A stretch of 64,000 nucleotides of DNA, from contig CM077002.1 of assembly GCA_039090855.1 (NCBI GenBank), positions 86,184,194 to 86,248,193 of the forward strand. The letters run 5' to 3'. Below are positions 42,861-54,514 of the stretch, piece after piece. This DNA is from Macrothele yani. Taxonomy: Eukaryota; Arthropoda; Arachnida; Araneae; Macrothelidae. Under the pieces are notes generated by a model. The model worked only from the letters and a program-made list of their open reading frames with translations. It had not been told where the DNA came from and did no database searches. How positions within the stretch are numbered: position 1 is the stretch's first letter; each line of letters opens with the position of its first letter. Made by a program: the position numbers and the translations under genes.

Positions 42861-43584
42861 CATCTGAGGACAAATGACTGTCGGGATGGCCGAATGTATA
42901 GGATTTTTTATGTGTGTGTATGTGTTTTATCATATCAACATCAATTCAATTCCACTGTTTGCAGCCATGAGAATCTTCATTTGGACAAGTGCCAACAACA
43001 AACAAGGTAAAGTAGGTCAGATGACATCAGCTACCAAGAAAGTTTGCACCTGGTTGTCGAGTGTGAAGAGTGTGAACGTTGAGTGACTGAACGTTGATAA
43101 AAGAAAGATGCTTATTTTCGCCATGTAGATGTTTAATCTAATGTAACCTGCATTTGCATTTCCCATTTAAATTTAAATTTCTGTGTTGGAATGAACTGCA
43201 TTGTTTCAATGTTAAGACCCGAAGTAAGAGAATTCTTCTTGCTTGTTTGTTTAATCACAAGCAAATATTACACCACACCACACACACACACATTCCTGTT
43301 AATAATCTTCAAAGAAAATTTTCAGTTTTATGTTTATGTTTACATTATCTGTATTTGATAACTATCTCCAATTATACATTAACTTCACATTTCTAAGAAA
43401 TTTGACTAATATATGACAGTACAGCTCCTGGCTACAAAAGAGTCAAATTTGCTAATGAGAATTTTTTATTCTTGAAATTGCTACTTGTAAAGGGGAAAAA
43501 ATGAATCTGTTAATCTAATACATATGTATTAAAGTTAAAGTACCTTAACGTAAAGTAAATATTTGTTTTGTTATTTTGTTTAAG
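42861..43584. other. Intron end, possible LTR remnant
   Basis: Between the gypsy 3' part and the second kelch exon. A GT-rich stretch at 42900-42925 and a (CA)n at 43270-43292 are the only features. No second LTR copy is visible. Confidence 0.4.
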
Positions 43585-43740
43585 GTGCTGAGCGTTGGCA
43601 TCAGACCTTAGTCCCAAGCCATATGGATCAACCTCCACCAAGACATAATCATACTGCAGTGGTTCATGATGGAGCAATGTGGATTTACGGAGGTTTAACA
43701 GATCTTCAACCCAGAGGGGACTTCTGGCGATGGGATTTCA
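43585..43740 (+). CDS. Kelch-repeat protein, next internal exon
   Basis: The acceptor TTGTTTAAG and donor GTGAGC bound a 156 bp exon, phase 1 at both sides. The leftover A from the exon at 36706 plus GT here completes a serine, giving LWTFDL-S-AERWHQTLVPSH across the junction. It encodes PPPRHNHTAVVHDGAMWIYG, then GLTDLQPRGDFWRWDFS, a second complete kelch blade. The PPxRHxHT and W-W spacing are standard. The matching phase and the blade-per-exon layout strongly link the two exons in one gene with a 6.9 kb intron. Confidence 0.85.
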
Positions 43741-44759
43741 GTGAGCATGCTCTTGACTGTATTGTACATTGATAATACACTCTGAATTTTAAAAAAATGC
43801 TGAATTTTGTTACTGGGTAGTTTGCTGCTATAATGGTAAATTTTTTATATGTAGCTGCTATTTGTCAGTTTACATGAAAGCTGATTACATTCGTCTTATC
43901 AATATGTATGCTTTAAAAAGAATTAAAAATGAACTTGAAGGCACCCATGGACCATAAATTTGTGTAATTCTGTGATACATCAATTTTCATAAATTTCATA
44001 ACTACACAGTACTTCCAATTTCAAAATGTTAAGACATGTTTTTTTCCACAATTATATTGACTTTTTTTATTATGTGTAGTTGATCTCTTTCATGTTATGT
44101 ATGTTAATATGAAAGGGATATACAAAATGTTGTAACACTTGGTATACATTTTTTATCATATTTGGCATACTTATGTCAGATATTTGTTTTGCTTGATAAT
44201 TTTGCTTTCACTAATGTAATATTTGTATATCTCCCAGACTTCAGGTAAGTGAATGTTTCATTTAAAAAATAAATGTGGTTCCTTCAAAGGTAATATGGAC
44301 ATTTCCTGAATAATAAAATGCTCTTCATAAATACTCAATGATTTAGTACTACAAAAAATTTGGGAACCACAGCACATTCTGTAAGAAACAATTTCTGAAA
44401 TATTTTCCAGGCCTTGATTGTTTTCCTGTGTTAAAATCCAACATATCTTACCTTACGAAATGAAATATGTAAATGCTGCTTTATGTAACAACCAGCAAGT
44501 AAAAAGAGTTTGAGACCTTTAATGTTATTATTTTAAATTTCAGTAGGAATAAGCAAAACAAGACTTGCATCAAGTACTTATATGGAAATTTCTCACGGCA
44601 TGTATTAAAAAGAAGAAACATAACTCAAGAGTTGCAAGGCAGTTAGACTAATGATTAAATCAGTGCACCCATAACAGAATCCACACTCATTGTATTATGA
44701 AGCATTACTTAACTTTTTCAAAAATAACATACCACATGATATTTCCTACTTATTCCCTA
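43741..44759. other. Downstream intron of the kelch gene, nothing further recognised
   Basis: AT-rich. I looked for a third kelch-type exon (RxxHT...GG...W) downstream and did not find one. Confidence 0.45.
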
Positions 44760-44761
44760 TA

Positions 44762-45956
44762 TACACCGATGAGCCATTACATTGTGACCACCTATTTAAT
44801 ATGCTGTGGGATCCCTTTTAGCCTGCAAAGCAGTGGCCACTTGGCAAGGCATGGATTCGATGAGGTGGTGATAGGTATCTTGGGGTATCTGCTACCTTAA
44901 TGTCAACAGCTGGTCCTCCAGTTCTCGTACAATTTGGGGTGGTGGTGATTTAGCATGAACCCATTTTCCAAGTCGAACCACAAATGTTCAATTGGGTTCA
45001 TGTCAGGTGAATTTGGAGGCCAAGGCATTAACAGAAAATCACCAGAGTGTTCCTCGAACCACTCCTTGACGATTCTGGCAGTGTGGCATAACTCATTATC
45101 ATGTTGGTAATGGCCATCACCAGCAGGGAAAACAGTTACCATGAATAAGTGAACTTGGTCCTCAACGATATTCAGATACCTGACATCTGTCAGGGTTTGT
45201 GCTATTGGGATAATGGGGCCTAAAGTGTCCCAAGAAAACATTGCCCACAGCATAACACCGCCGCCGCCAGCCTGTTTCCGCTTAACAGTGTATCCAGCTG
45301 CCATAGCCTCCATTGGTAATTGGTGTATCTGCACTCGGCCTTCTATGTAATGCACCAGGAATCTTGATTCGTCACACCAGGCCACTTTCTTCCAATCATG
45401 CAGTGTCCAATATCGATGATCTTGGGCCCATTTCATGGCCCATTGTTGGTGACGACGTGCAGTGAGCATGGAGACCCAGTTCGGTCTTCAGCTGTGCAGG
45501 CCCATGCACAGAAAGCTGCAATGAACTGTGTGCTGTGACACATTGCCCTGATCACCTCTGTTGTAGCTGTGGGTGATTTGCCACATTGTTGCCCTGCGGT
45601 AGCTGTGAACAATGTGTGACAGTCTCCACTCCTCTCTGGCATCAATGAGCTGTGGACGACACATGGCTGGATGACGGTTTGTCGTTTGGCTATCTGTGCA
45701 CCACTTTTGATACATACTCACTACAGCAGCATATGAGCAACCCACCAATCCACACCGTTTCTGAGGCGCCATGCCATCAGAATTTGTCGTTTATTAAACT
45801 CCGATAAATCGGCAGCTTTTCCCATTCTGACTTCGAATACTCTACTAACCGAAAGTTGGTCCTTGGGTTGCATATATACTGCTCTGTGAACTTCACCTGC
45901 ACCACCATTCGGTCTCTAAGCTGGCGATGGTCATAATGTAATGGTTCATTGGTGTA
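44762..45956 (-). mobile_element. Tc1-type element, DD36E
   Basis: Inverted ends TACACCGATGAGCCATTACA and the complement at 45930-45956 extend through TTGTGACCA. TA lies at both flanks. The 1.2 kb length matches the Tc1/mariner norm. It carries a single minus-strand transposase with a few frame breaks. It is a better-kept relative of the 35345 element. Confidence 0.9.
44903..45825 (-). pseudogene. Tc1-type transposase (DD36E spacing)
   Basis: The start ATG at 45825 gives MGKAADLSEFNKRQILMAWR, a common opening of this subfamily. Frame changes near 45740 and 45470 follow. The catalytic part has VAWCDESRFLVH (first D), YQHDNELCHTARIV (second D) and WPPNSPDMNPIEHLWFDLE (final E). I count 36 residues between the second D and the E, the DD36E spacing described for the Incomer lineage, rather than the 34 of classical Tc1. 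A glycine-rich GGGGVMLWAMF segment is intact. The frameshifts near the N-terminus and before the catalytic core make it inactive. Confidence 0.85.
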
Positions 45957-46129
45957 TATGTTCATACCGTGAAGTTGTGAAAGATTCTTGAATTCGGTGT
46001 ATCTATCATTAGTGCCCCTACATTACATACATACATTACATATCATTAAGCTGTTCTCTGAGATTCAGAAGTTAGCTTCTCAAAGAAAGAACATCTTCCA
46101 AGTAAACATTTACCTGATGGAACTAAAAT

Positions 46130-46265
46130 TTACTTAAAGTTGGTGTATCAAAGGTCTCCATTTATGATGATCTTGGCACACAGCTTGAGCTTCATTGACA
46201 TCCATCACACGCTGCACACAAGACCTTTTGTACTTCACACTCAGAATCTTTTTCTCATACAGACA
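46130..46265 (-). pseudogene. Non-LTR retrotransposon 3' coding end, fragment 1
   Basis: The minus strand reads like the tail of an RTE-like protein (RVMDVNEAQAVCQDHHKWR, partly by correcting frame). It is the 3' part of the gene continued at 50172-50220 and 53890-54470. The two gaps are exactly the two nested hAT-like elements. Confidence 0.6.
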
Positions 46266-46930
46266 CAGTTCTGGGAAGTAGTGCACTACTATTAGCAACG
46301 TTACAGTAGTGCGCTACTTTTATTGTAGTTTGTAGTGTAGCATAACTACAAAAATAAAAAAGTAGTTTTGTTTGTAATGCGCTACAAAAATCAAGTAGTT
46401 GTAACGAAATTCTGCACTACATTTTTTCACTGCTTTTACAATGAACAAATTTTACTGATGGAAGGAATTGTTTGCTGAATTCAGCTTGACCTTCGGAAGA
46501 GCTACTATTGTCCAACAGGATGCATGACCTTTACAGTGCCAGGTCATAGGTCACAATCGTAGGTGGAGTATAAGCGGAGTTGACCTAATGAAGCTAAGAG
46601 ACATCTCTGAGGGGTAGGAACAGTCATAAAACAGGGAACTCTCAGTAAGCTATCAACGTGAATGTTTGACCCTGTTGTAAGGCCATTCTTTCAGAGAATG
46701 CGTAAATGTTCCATTTGCATCTCAGTTTTAAAAGTTGGCGCAATCTCTTTGGTTTACCATCTCTTGAGTTTACCCCCAAATTACATATTTCGGGGTGCTT
46801 TAGCTAAGAATGAATGCTGAAACAGAACTTCTTTGGGCAGTTTCCTATAATTGTTCTAAATTAAAAAGGGAAGCAACAAAAGGAAATTCTATTACTATGC
46901 ACGCTTCTGGCAAAGGAGGCAAAAAGACTC

Positions 46931-47144
46931 AGCTTTTTTTTTTTTCTTTGTTTAGAGGTTTAATGACCACCGTGAGTAATTCAATGGGCTATAAGCAGTC
47001 ACTAGTCCTAATTTAGACCACTCACTCTGGGAAAGGGGAAGAGCCAGTGCCTTAAGACAAACAAAATATTCATGCCTCGCCAGAATTCAAACTCGGATGA
47101 ATGATCAAAAGCCATCGCTTAAATCACTGCGCCACCGAGGTCGC
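46931..47144 (-). mobile_element. tRNA-headed SINE, copy 3 (minus)
   Basis: Reverse complement of the 39.3 kb SINE: it opens with a T-run at 46934, passes AGTAATTCAATGGGCTATAA and AGCCAGTGCCTTAAGACA, and ends in a box B/box A-like head at 47080-47144 (GCGCCACCGAGGTCGCC). The boxes are mutated. Confidence 0.85.
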
Positions 47145-47778
47145 CCTTTCGTCTTCAAAATCATCACATCGAACTTGAAAGCTTCATCTCCAAGTCATTG
47201 CTTCACAATTCTTCTTTCTAATAGTATGAGCTGTGTTTATATATCATGCACAGATTATTTATGTATTTATTTATTTACTTTTCATGCTATTATTTATTTA
47301 CTTTTCATGCAGCATGTGTGAGCTTTCCTTTTTAATTTCTTTGTTCAGTAATTTACTTGGAGTCCTTAAAAACACGTCTGAGCATTCGTTATTGACTACT
47401 AACGGAACCTATGTGTTCCTAATTTACTATGTATTACAACATCCACTACACATTAATACATCACTTACTACAACTGATGTTATTAATCTCATAACATGAT
47501 TCTTCATATCTAGTAGAAACATGAAACCATTTATTTTAGCAGTTTTTAATATGGCTATCATTCAATAGATTTAGAACTCATACTGAAATGTAGTGTTATC
47601 CAAATGTTTCTGCTCCTCATGTTTCCTTCATGTCATGAACACTTTAATGGTATAAAGCCCAACTTTAGACTTAGTAAATTCATTTAATTCAAAATAGAGT
47701 TTTAATAACATTCTGAAAAGTAAAAAAAAAATAAAAGTAAAAAAAATAATGTAATAAACGCATGCATTATATATATGT

Positions 47779-47905
47779 AATTAACATCAACCATTTTCAG
47801 TCCACTGCTGGAGGGTGAAAGCCTTCCAAAGTCCCTGCGTGTCCTGAGACTCTTTTATGTCACTCCGGCATTCTTTTGAATGTCATCCGCCCGTTTCCCA
47901 CATGG
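47779..47905 (-). mobile_element. RTE 3' end, heavily truncated
   Basis: Similar to the end of RTE copy 1: CATCAACCATTTTCAGTCCA, CTGCTGGAGGGTGAAAG and CATCCGCCCGTTTCCCACAT. It follows a TATATATA run like the other RTE ends here. Only ~125 bp of the 3' coding end remains. Confidence 0.8.
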
Positions 47906-48000
47906 ATAGATGGCGTACAAGTATGATTTTTTCCTTCTGCCTACTCATTTGTTTGGTAAAGGCACAATATCAAATATCAATGCATCAGTAGGCCAAATCA

Positions 48001-48041
48001 CCCCCCACCACCACCACCACCACACACACACACACACACCC
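48001..48041. repeat. CCA/CA microsatellite
   Basis: CCACCACCACCACC followed by (CA)n. No associated gene. Confidence 0.9.
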
Positions 48042-49096
48042 TTTTGTTTTAGTTGACATATAAGAGTGATGATCCATGCTATTTGTCCAAGTTTCCTTGC
48101 TTGGGAGGTTAATATGCATTTTTATTTACCACAATATTTCCACTTTCAAAGAATGACTGAAAAAAAGCACATTTTTATCGGGCAATGCAGAAAACATTTT
48201 TAATTTATTTAACCTTTCATAATGTATAACTCTTCCATTAAGCAGCGTAAAGAAAAAAATGTATTCTATTTGTATTCGTTTCTGTTATCAGGTTCGAAAG
48301 TTTTTTGTTTTCATTCAGTAGCACCAGCCTTGAAGATTTTTTAATTTCCTTCTATCTTCCATCATTTTCACTTATTGCATCGAGAAAATTTTATTACGTC
48401 TCAGTAAGGCACCCAAAACTGAGTCTACTAGAACATAAATGTTGTTCCAAATTTGCATTCAACAAAGCAGTTGATTTTCTTTATTTCACAAAATTCCATT
48501 CAGGAGAGATATTCATAATTTATGATAAAATTGCAAAAAAATACATAATACATATGTTCAATATTTTGGTCTAAAAGTTATTTAAATTTTGTAACCCATG
48601 CCATGTATCACTTGACATAAATAAGTCACTAAAAATCTTACAGGCACACATAAATCAATCTGAAGACTAAAGGCAATCAACTCCAACTGAGTTACATAAA
48701 AAAAAAAACACAAAAAAACAACAGCAGTAGTGCTTCAGTGGAGCGCCTATTTTGTAAAGCTTCTGATGTGTTCATGAGATCATGCCTCATCGATAAGCAT
48801 TTTTAAATGCAATTGTTGCAGAATTTAAATGGACTGGTATATTGTAGTATATCTTTGCATTTTGCTTATCTTCCTTGCATACGTCACATCATTGTATGAG
48901 TGTAAATACTACATGTCGTATAAATTTTTACTGACATATCTTGCTTGACAATGATAAATAAGCTGACCAGAAGTCCTGAATTTTTGCGGACAGTCTTTGA
49001 ATTTAGTTTACTGTCCCCCAAAATGTCTGATACTTTGGGGATGCAAATTGTCCTCAAATTTTGATGTTTGTCCTCAAATGTCCTCGAATTTACATT

Positions 49097-49284
49097 AGCT
49101 TGTTAGATTTCTAATGAAACTGTCCCAAATTTGGGAACATTTATTCCAGGGAAAATGTTGTAGAGAAAGCAAATGCTGTAAGACAGTTACACCACCCATG
49201 CTTCATTCGGGACTCGAACCCATACCAACTTGTACAAATGGTCAGTGGCCAGCACTTAGAGCACTGCACCACTGGGGTGGGCAA
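49097..49284 (-). mobile_element. tRNA-headed SINE, divergent copy 4 (minus)
   Basis: The reverse complement starts GCCCACCCCAGTGGTGCAGT (box A side) and holds GGGTTCGAGTCCCGAATG (box B), then CTTACAGC, CCCTGGAA and CCCAAATTTGGGACAG, as in the 39.3 kb SINE body. Its box B is better kept than the body. Confidence 0.75.
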
Positions 49285-49949
49285 ATTTTGGCTGTACTTG
49301 TTCTGAGTTCTTCCAAAGACTTTGGCAAAATGAAAAATTCGCTATGCCATTCGTTCATTAGCATGCAGCTTGATTTTAATTAGCACATATACCTAAAATA
49401 AAGCATTTCACTTTTGCTAATATGTTCTCTCCATCATAACTCTGTTTTGTCAGTACAAATTACCAACATTCTACGAGATATATTCTTTTAAGACATAATT
49501 TTCCATATGTAATGTCACACTTATAGAAGCAATACAGTTTTGTGACAAAAAGATTTGCACATTTGTTTTGAGTATGTATGTGTCCCCAAATGATTTGCTG
49601 ATTTGGGGACACCACCCCATTTTGTCCTCAAATTAGTGTTCCAATATCTGGTGACCTTAATGATAAACTGAACTGCTGTTATTACTGCTGCTGAATATAA
49701 GCATCAGAGTTTTTATTATATTATTTCGGATTGGAGCAGGTATGCGTCAGAACACACTGAAGATACATTATGATTATTTTCCTTTATTTAAATGCAAATG
49801 CAAATTTTTTATTCCATATATTTTAATAAAATTTTACATATTTTATCCAAATACGTTTAATCATGCGGCAATATCTTTATTTATTTACTACGACCAGCAT
49901 CTGAAAACTCCTCTCATTCACATGTACATTAATGTGTGTTTATATTCAA

Positions 49950-50100
49950 AAATTTTTTAAAACTACTTTTATAAGATGTAGTTGTAGCGAAACTACTTTT
50001 ATAAGATGTAGTTGAAGCAAAACTACTTTTATAAGATGTAGTTGTAGCAAAACTACTTTTATAAGATGTAGTTGTAGCGAAACTACTGTTCAGGAAAAAT
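49950..50100. repeat. ~30 bp minisatellite at the right end of the 46266 element
   Basis: About four units of AACTACTTTTATAAGATGTA plus GTTGTAGCRA. The repeats are internally palindromic-like (CTACTTTTATAAGATGTAG). The open frame on the minus strand is an artefact. Confidence 0.9.
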
Positions 50101-50171
50101 TGTTTTATTTGTAGCAAACTATTTTTTGAAATTGTAACTGTAGTTGTATTTAACTATTTTTCCCTGCACTA

Positions 50172-50220
50172 TGCAGACATTCCTGAATCTGGTCCTCCCA
50201 TGATTTCCTTGGACTTCCAC
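50172..50220 (-). pseudogene. Non-LTR retrotransposon coding fragment 2
   Basis: The minus strand encodes GGSPRKSWEDQIQECLH, the RGRPRKSW-type motif that closes many non-LTR RT proteins. It is a 49 bp island of older sequence between two hAT-like insertions. Confidence 0.7.
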
Positions 50221-53200
50221 CAGTGACATAACCATGTTTCAAAATCGGGGAGGGGGGGTCCGATCACACATACACATATTTTATATATATATATATAATG
50301 TTATATACAATAATATTATATACATACTGTATAAAATAGAGTTTGAGACCCCTCCCCACACGCAGGATGAAAGCAATTGCTGAGGTGCGATCTGTCGGGC
50401 ATGACATAGGCACCTCTGTTGGTGAATTGTGGAACTTAGCGAACACAACTGTAAAACTATGATAGATAGGGCAGAAATGTAAATTACAAAGTTGTAGAAC
50501 TGACTTTGCTTATTAGGAATACGACTGATCGACTCCATCATAAAAAGAAGGGATCAATGGGAGAATATACGTGGTGCACTGATGAGCAATATAAAAACAC
50601 TATATGTATGTTGGTAGGTCTCGGAAACTGATTACCAAATCTAGAAGGAATACTGTTACGAGTCTGAAAATCAAAATGGTCAATTTTCAGATTGTGGAAT
50701 TAGTTTTAGACAAAGAGCAATAACATTAGCCTGCAAATGAAAACTTTTTTTCTGCGGTATGAACTTGAATATGTGACTTTTACTACTTTTTGTACGCTGA
50801 ATTCAAAAATGCATTCGGTTCTGCTGTATCACATCAGGTTCCTTGGCAATGTGGTATAATTTAAGTTCATCAATTTCTGTTGACCGAAGCGATACATATT
50901 ATGTCTTTGCATATATAGCATGCATATTTAACCATTTTTAAAACTAAACATAAGCAAGAACAACCTTTAAAAGTGAAAGGGAATAATTAAAAAAAAACTA
51001 CATAGAAATAAAATAAAAAGTGTACAAGAGTTGAAAACTTACCTAATTACATTCCTTAATGTCAGTAGGCAGTTTTTTCTTCTCTTGCCATGGAAGCTCA
51101 GTGTTCGCGATGCCCTTGAGTGTTCTCTGGAAGGATCCTCACGTGCAATAGACCAACAGTAATCAGCCATTATACACTCATCCCAACGTCCCTGATAATG
51201 TCGCTGTGCCTCTTTTAAGTCCTGGTGGAACCTTTCACCTTGCTCTTCACTCAAAGCTCCCAAATTCTAAGGGAAGTAATCGAGATGTGCACTTAAGAAA
51301 TGAAGTTTTAGGCTCATATTACAACCAAGCAATTTGAATTTGTCCAACATATTTTGTACAATTGTCTTGTACGACGGGTCCTTTACATTTCCAAGAAAAA
51401 GTTTCATCACTTCTTTGAAAGCGTTCCATGCCTCTTCTTCAGTTTTGCTCATTGTACAGGTGAAATTGTTATCCATCGTCAGTTTATAAATTTGCGGGCC
51501 ATCAAATATTCCCTCTCTGATTTTAGCTTGTGACAATGAAGGAAATGTTGTGCATAAGTACTGAAAGCATGGACGACTTTTGTCTAGTGCCTTTACAAAC
51601 TGTTTCATAATACCAAGTTTTATGTGTAACGGAGGGAGTAGAATTTTCTCACGATCAACTAGACTTTCATTAATGACATTCTTGGAACCTGTTGTCATTT
51701 GCTCCCTCTCAGGCCAATGTACAGTATCCCAATGTTTGTCCCTGGCTCTGCTATCTCACTCGCAAAGGAAACAGGAAAATTTTGTGTATCCTCTCTGCTG
51801 TCCTAACAATATTCTAATGACTTTCAAGTCACCACATATTTGCCATTTGTGTTCATGGAATTTAATTTTTTCAAGCACTAACTTTAATGTTTCGCATGAT
51901 TCTGACAATTTTGTGGAATGAGCAAGTGGTACAGAATCGAATTTGTTGCCGTTATGAAGTAAAACCACCTTATGGCTTCTTTTGGAAGAGTTAATGAAAA
52001 GGCGCCAGGAACTAGGTTAATAGATTTCCTTTCCCAATTGATGAATAAGATTACGAATATCCGTACAAAAAACAGATCTTCCTTTGAGTAGTACTTCCGA
52101 AAACACTTGTCACGATTCCTGTACCAAGAAAATATAACTCCTGGTGCCAGCAGGTTTTTCTCATAAAGTCTTGAGCCTAGTAATTCACTCTTTTCCTTCG
52201 TGAGCCCCAGTTTTCTTATCAAGTCATTCAACTCGGGCTGAGTAAACATTTTTGGTAAATGGTCAAATTCTTCTGGTTCGAAACTCATTTCCTCAGTGTC
52301 TGAATGTAGAGAACTGCTTTCAGATTCATCACTCAAGTTAGCTGGTGGTTTAGGTACTGGTAAGTCAAGCCCATGAGGAACAAGCCGTATGGCTGATGGC
52401 AGATTTGGGTATTTAATTCCTTTCTTATTCTTTTTGTTAAAACCAGCAACATTGCACATACAGAAATAAGTCATTGTGGTGGTTCTTCTGTTCACGCCAT
52501 ATAATTGGAATTGCAAACCGCATTGCGTTCCGTTTTCCTTTGTACCAGTACCGCAGTCCCTCGACACAACTGTTACAAGCAACGTGATGCGCAAACGACT
52601 TATCTTGGTCGCCGACTTTCACTTTGAAGTATGAAAAGTATAGTTTTCACGAATGAATCTAGTTTACGTACCTTACCATCAAACACATAACATCCACAAA
52701 TGTAACAAAATTGCTGAGGACTTCGCACACACTGTCTTCTACACAATCCCGAAGCACTAGCCATACTCACAAACTAACGTTTTACTTTCACACTTCAAAT
52801 ATAGGACGGGCACATGCACAAGGACGCCTGCCCTCTGCTCAACTGATAGGGTATTCAGTGAGGGAATGTGAGGGTTCTTTAAACAGAAACTCCCAGGGGT
52901 ACAATAGACAAGCGGCAGCGCTCTGCCCAGTGTTGCTCTGACGCGACGCAGTGGCGTCTGAAAACGAACAACGAAACGCAGAAGTATGCAGAAACATTTG
53001 TTGAAAAGGGGCGTTTTTCGTAGTAATATAGCATTTCCTAGGTTTAAGTCAAGTTCTTTGTGGATATTTAAGTGCAATTGTGAGGAGATGGCTCTACATT
53101 ACATACAATGTGGATACGTCAATTCATGTATACGGAAAAAACAATATTGTGAAACAACTAGATGTGATGGACCAAAACTAACGTTATTTTCGGATTCAGG

Positions 53201-53889
53201 GCACATATTTCCACAAGAATCACCTACTTTCGAGTTTACCACAGAACCATTGTTGGCTAGTGTAATCATTGAACAAATTAAAAAAAATTAAGTCTCTAAT
53301 CGTCTGTGTGGCTGGGGTTACCGGACTTTACTTTACATCTAGAATTCACAAACAAGACTACCATTGATAAAATTCCACAATAGATAGAGGAGAATATGTA
53401 ATACAGATATGTTATCATAGAATTTTAAGAACATTACCCAGAAAACTAAGGCCAAAATGGGAAAATGCCAGAACTTTTTCGACATATTTTCCAAGAGGAA
53501 TTGCAGTTACACCATGTTCTTTTGTTGCACCAGGACTCAAGATTCAGTCAGCGATAACTTTTCCTCTGACCCTGAGTAACTCAAGGCAATAAATAACACA
53601 CAGCCTTTTCTTTGTTTTTGCAGCTTTTTACATGTCTGTTATACCCCAATGATGTTGGTAACCATGCTTAATCGATATCGCTGTTTTATTAAATACACAT
53701 TATACACGTGTTTGCATTCTATGAAAAATTACAATCTTGTTATTAAATTTAGTTGGTTCACATCATAAAAAAAGTGTGCATTATATTCCCGAAAAATTTG
53801 GGTGGGGGTCCTTTACATTGGGGATCCCAGACTCTGAAAATCTGGGGGGTCCTGACCGCCCCCTGATGCCCCCAGTGGCTATGCCTATG
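50221..53889. mobile_element. hAT-like element holding a second unnamed-family gene
   Basis: Left end CAGTGACATAACCATG; the right end TGGCTATGCCTATG is roughly its complement, and both are followed by G-runs. The flanks ACTTCCAC (50213-50220) and GCTTCCTC (53890-53897) share six of eight bases. The interior carries the FCYICG/GERFHQ gene on the minus strand. I could not find the CAYTGGGGAAC ends of the 17487 element here, so it is unclear whether that gene belongs to this element or to a nested one. Confidence 0.55.
51039..52764 (-). pseudogene. Unnamed transposon protein (FCYICG...GERFHQD family), copy 2
   Basis: It starts MASASGLCRRQCVRSPQQ followed by FCYICG, then HHVACNSCVEGLRYWYKGKR, MRFAIPIIWREQ, an acidic linker, SSKRSHKVVLLHN, ICGDLKVIRILLGQQRGY with FSCFLC, PPLHIKLGIMKQFVKAL, LHFLSAHLDYFP and EQGERFHQDLKEAQRHYQG. 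Block order equals copy 1, but identity is modest, so the two are separate lineages. The first candidate catalytic aspartate (IDSPK in copy 1) is asparagine here (INSSK). Frameshifts near 52640, 52490 and 51960, an early stop at 51264, and others break it. GTAAGT lies directly after the terminal TAG. Confidence 0.65.
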
Positions 53890-54470
53890 GCTTCCTCTAG
53901 CTTTCTTTCATGCCACTTGGGCTGAATAAATTCTTTTAGTAAGCACCTCATCACTCATTCTTTCAACATGGCCAAACCACCTAAAAATATTAGTCTCCAC
54001 CTTCGTAACCACATTTTGCCTCACACTGCACGTTTGCAACGTATATACACATTCCTTACTCGATCAAAGCATGTCTCACCACAAACCCCCATAAGTAACG
54101 CTTCTCCCCAGCACACAAACGACTCCTATGCCTTTTCTGTAGTACCAAGGTTTCACTGCCGTACATCAGAGTAGGAACAATTATACTTCATACACAGCCA
54201 TTCAGGACTTCCTTGAGAACCCATCATTCCTGTGAAATTCTCCTAAGTCACCTATGACTTTTAAAGAAAAATTCACTCACCTACTAATTTCGCCATCTAA
54301 TTTGTCTCTCTGTCAAACATACTTCCTAAATATACAAACTCATTCTCCTGGTCAATCTCTGTGCCATTAAGACTTATCTTGCATTTGGTATTAACAGTTC
54401 TTTGCTCAAAAACCATAACTTTGGTTTTCCCCTTATTTACACTCAGCTTGAATTTCAAACAAACTCCGTA
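53890..54470 (-). pseudogene. Non-LTR retrotransposon RT C-terminal fragment 3
   Basis: The minus strand encodes KVMVFEQRTVN-like sequence, then INGT/LNGTEIDQENEFVYLGS and, near the left edge, FRWFGHVERMSDEVLTKRIY. These are the thumb and C-terminal segments of an RTE/R1-type RT. The coding passes directly into fragments 2 and 1 once the two hAT-like elements are removed. Several stops. Not the same subfamily as RTE copy 1. Confidence 0.75.
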
Positions 54471-54473
54471 CAT

Positions 54474-54514
54474 TTATAATAAGAATTAGGGGGCCCCTAA
54501 TTCTTATTATAAAC
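54474..54514. repeat. Perfect 41 bp palindrome
   Basis: Twenty bases TTTATAATAAGAATTAGGGG, a central G, then their exact complement. It would form a stem of 20 pairs. It lies exactly at the upstream edge of the non-LTR fragment. It may be a fold-back junction or a tiny inverted insertion. Confidence 0.9.

Larger units (their letters stand above)
46266..50171. mobile_element. hAT-like element with TAGTG-rich ends, non-autonomous
   Basis: The left end CAGTTCTGGGAAGTAGTGCA and the complement of the right end (TAGTGCAGGGAAAAATAG) are inverted. The flanks TACAGACA (46258-46265) and TGCAGACA (50172-50179) give an 8 bp TSD with one mismatch. GTAGTTGTA-type subterminal repeats occur at both sides. 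No transposase is seen. It contains two SINEs, an RTE tail, a CA repeat and a 30 bp minisatellite, plus unrecognised AT-rich stretches at 47150-47760 and 47910-49090. Confidence 0.7.

Noticed and set aside
50541..51038. Matching CACTG ends around the second unnamed-family gene
   Set aside because: CACTGATGAGC at 50577 and CAGTG motifs near 52930 do not agree beyond five bases, and no TSD was found.
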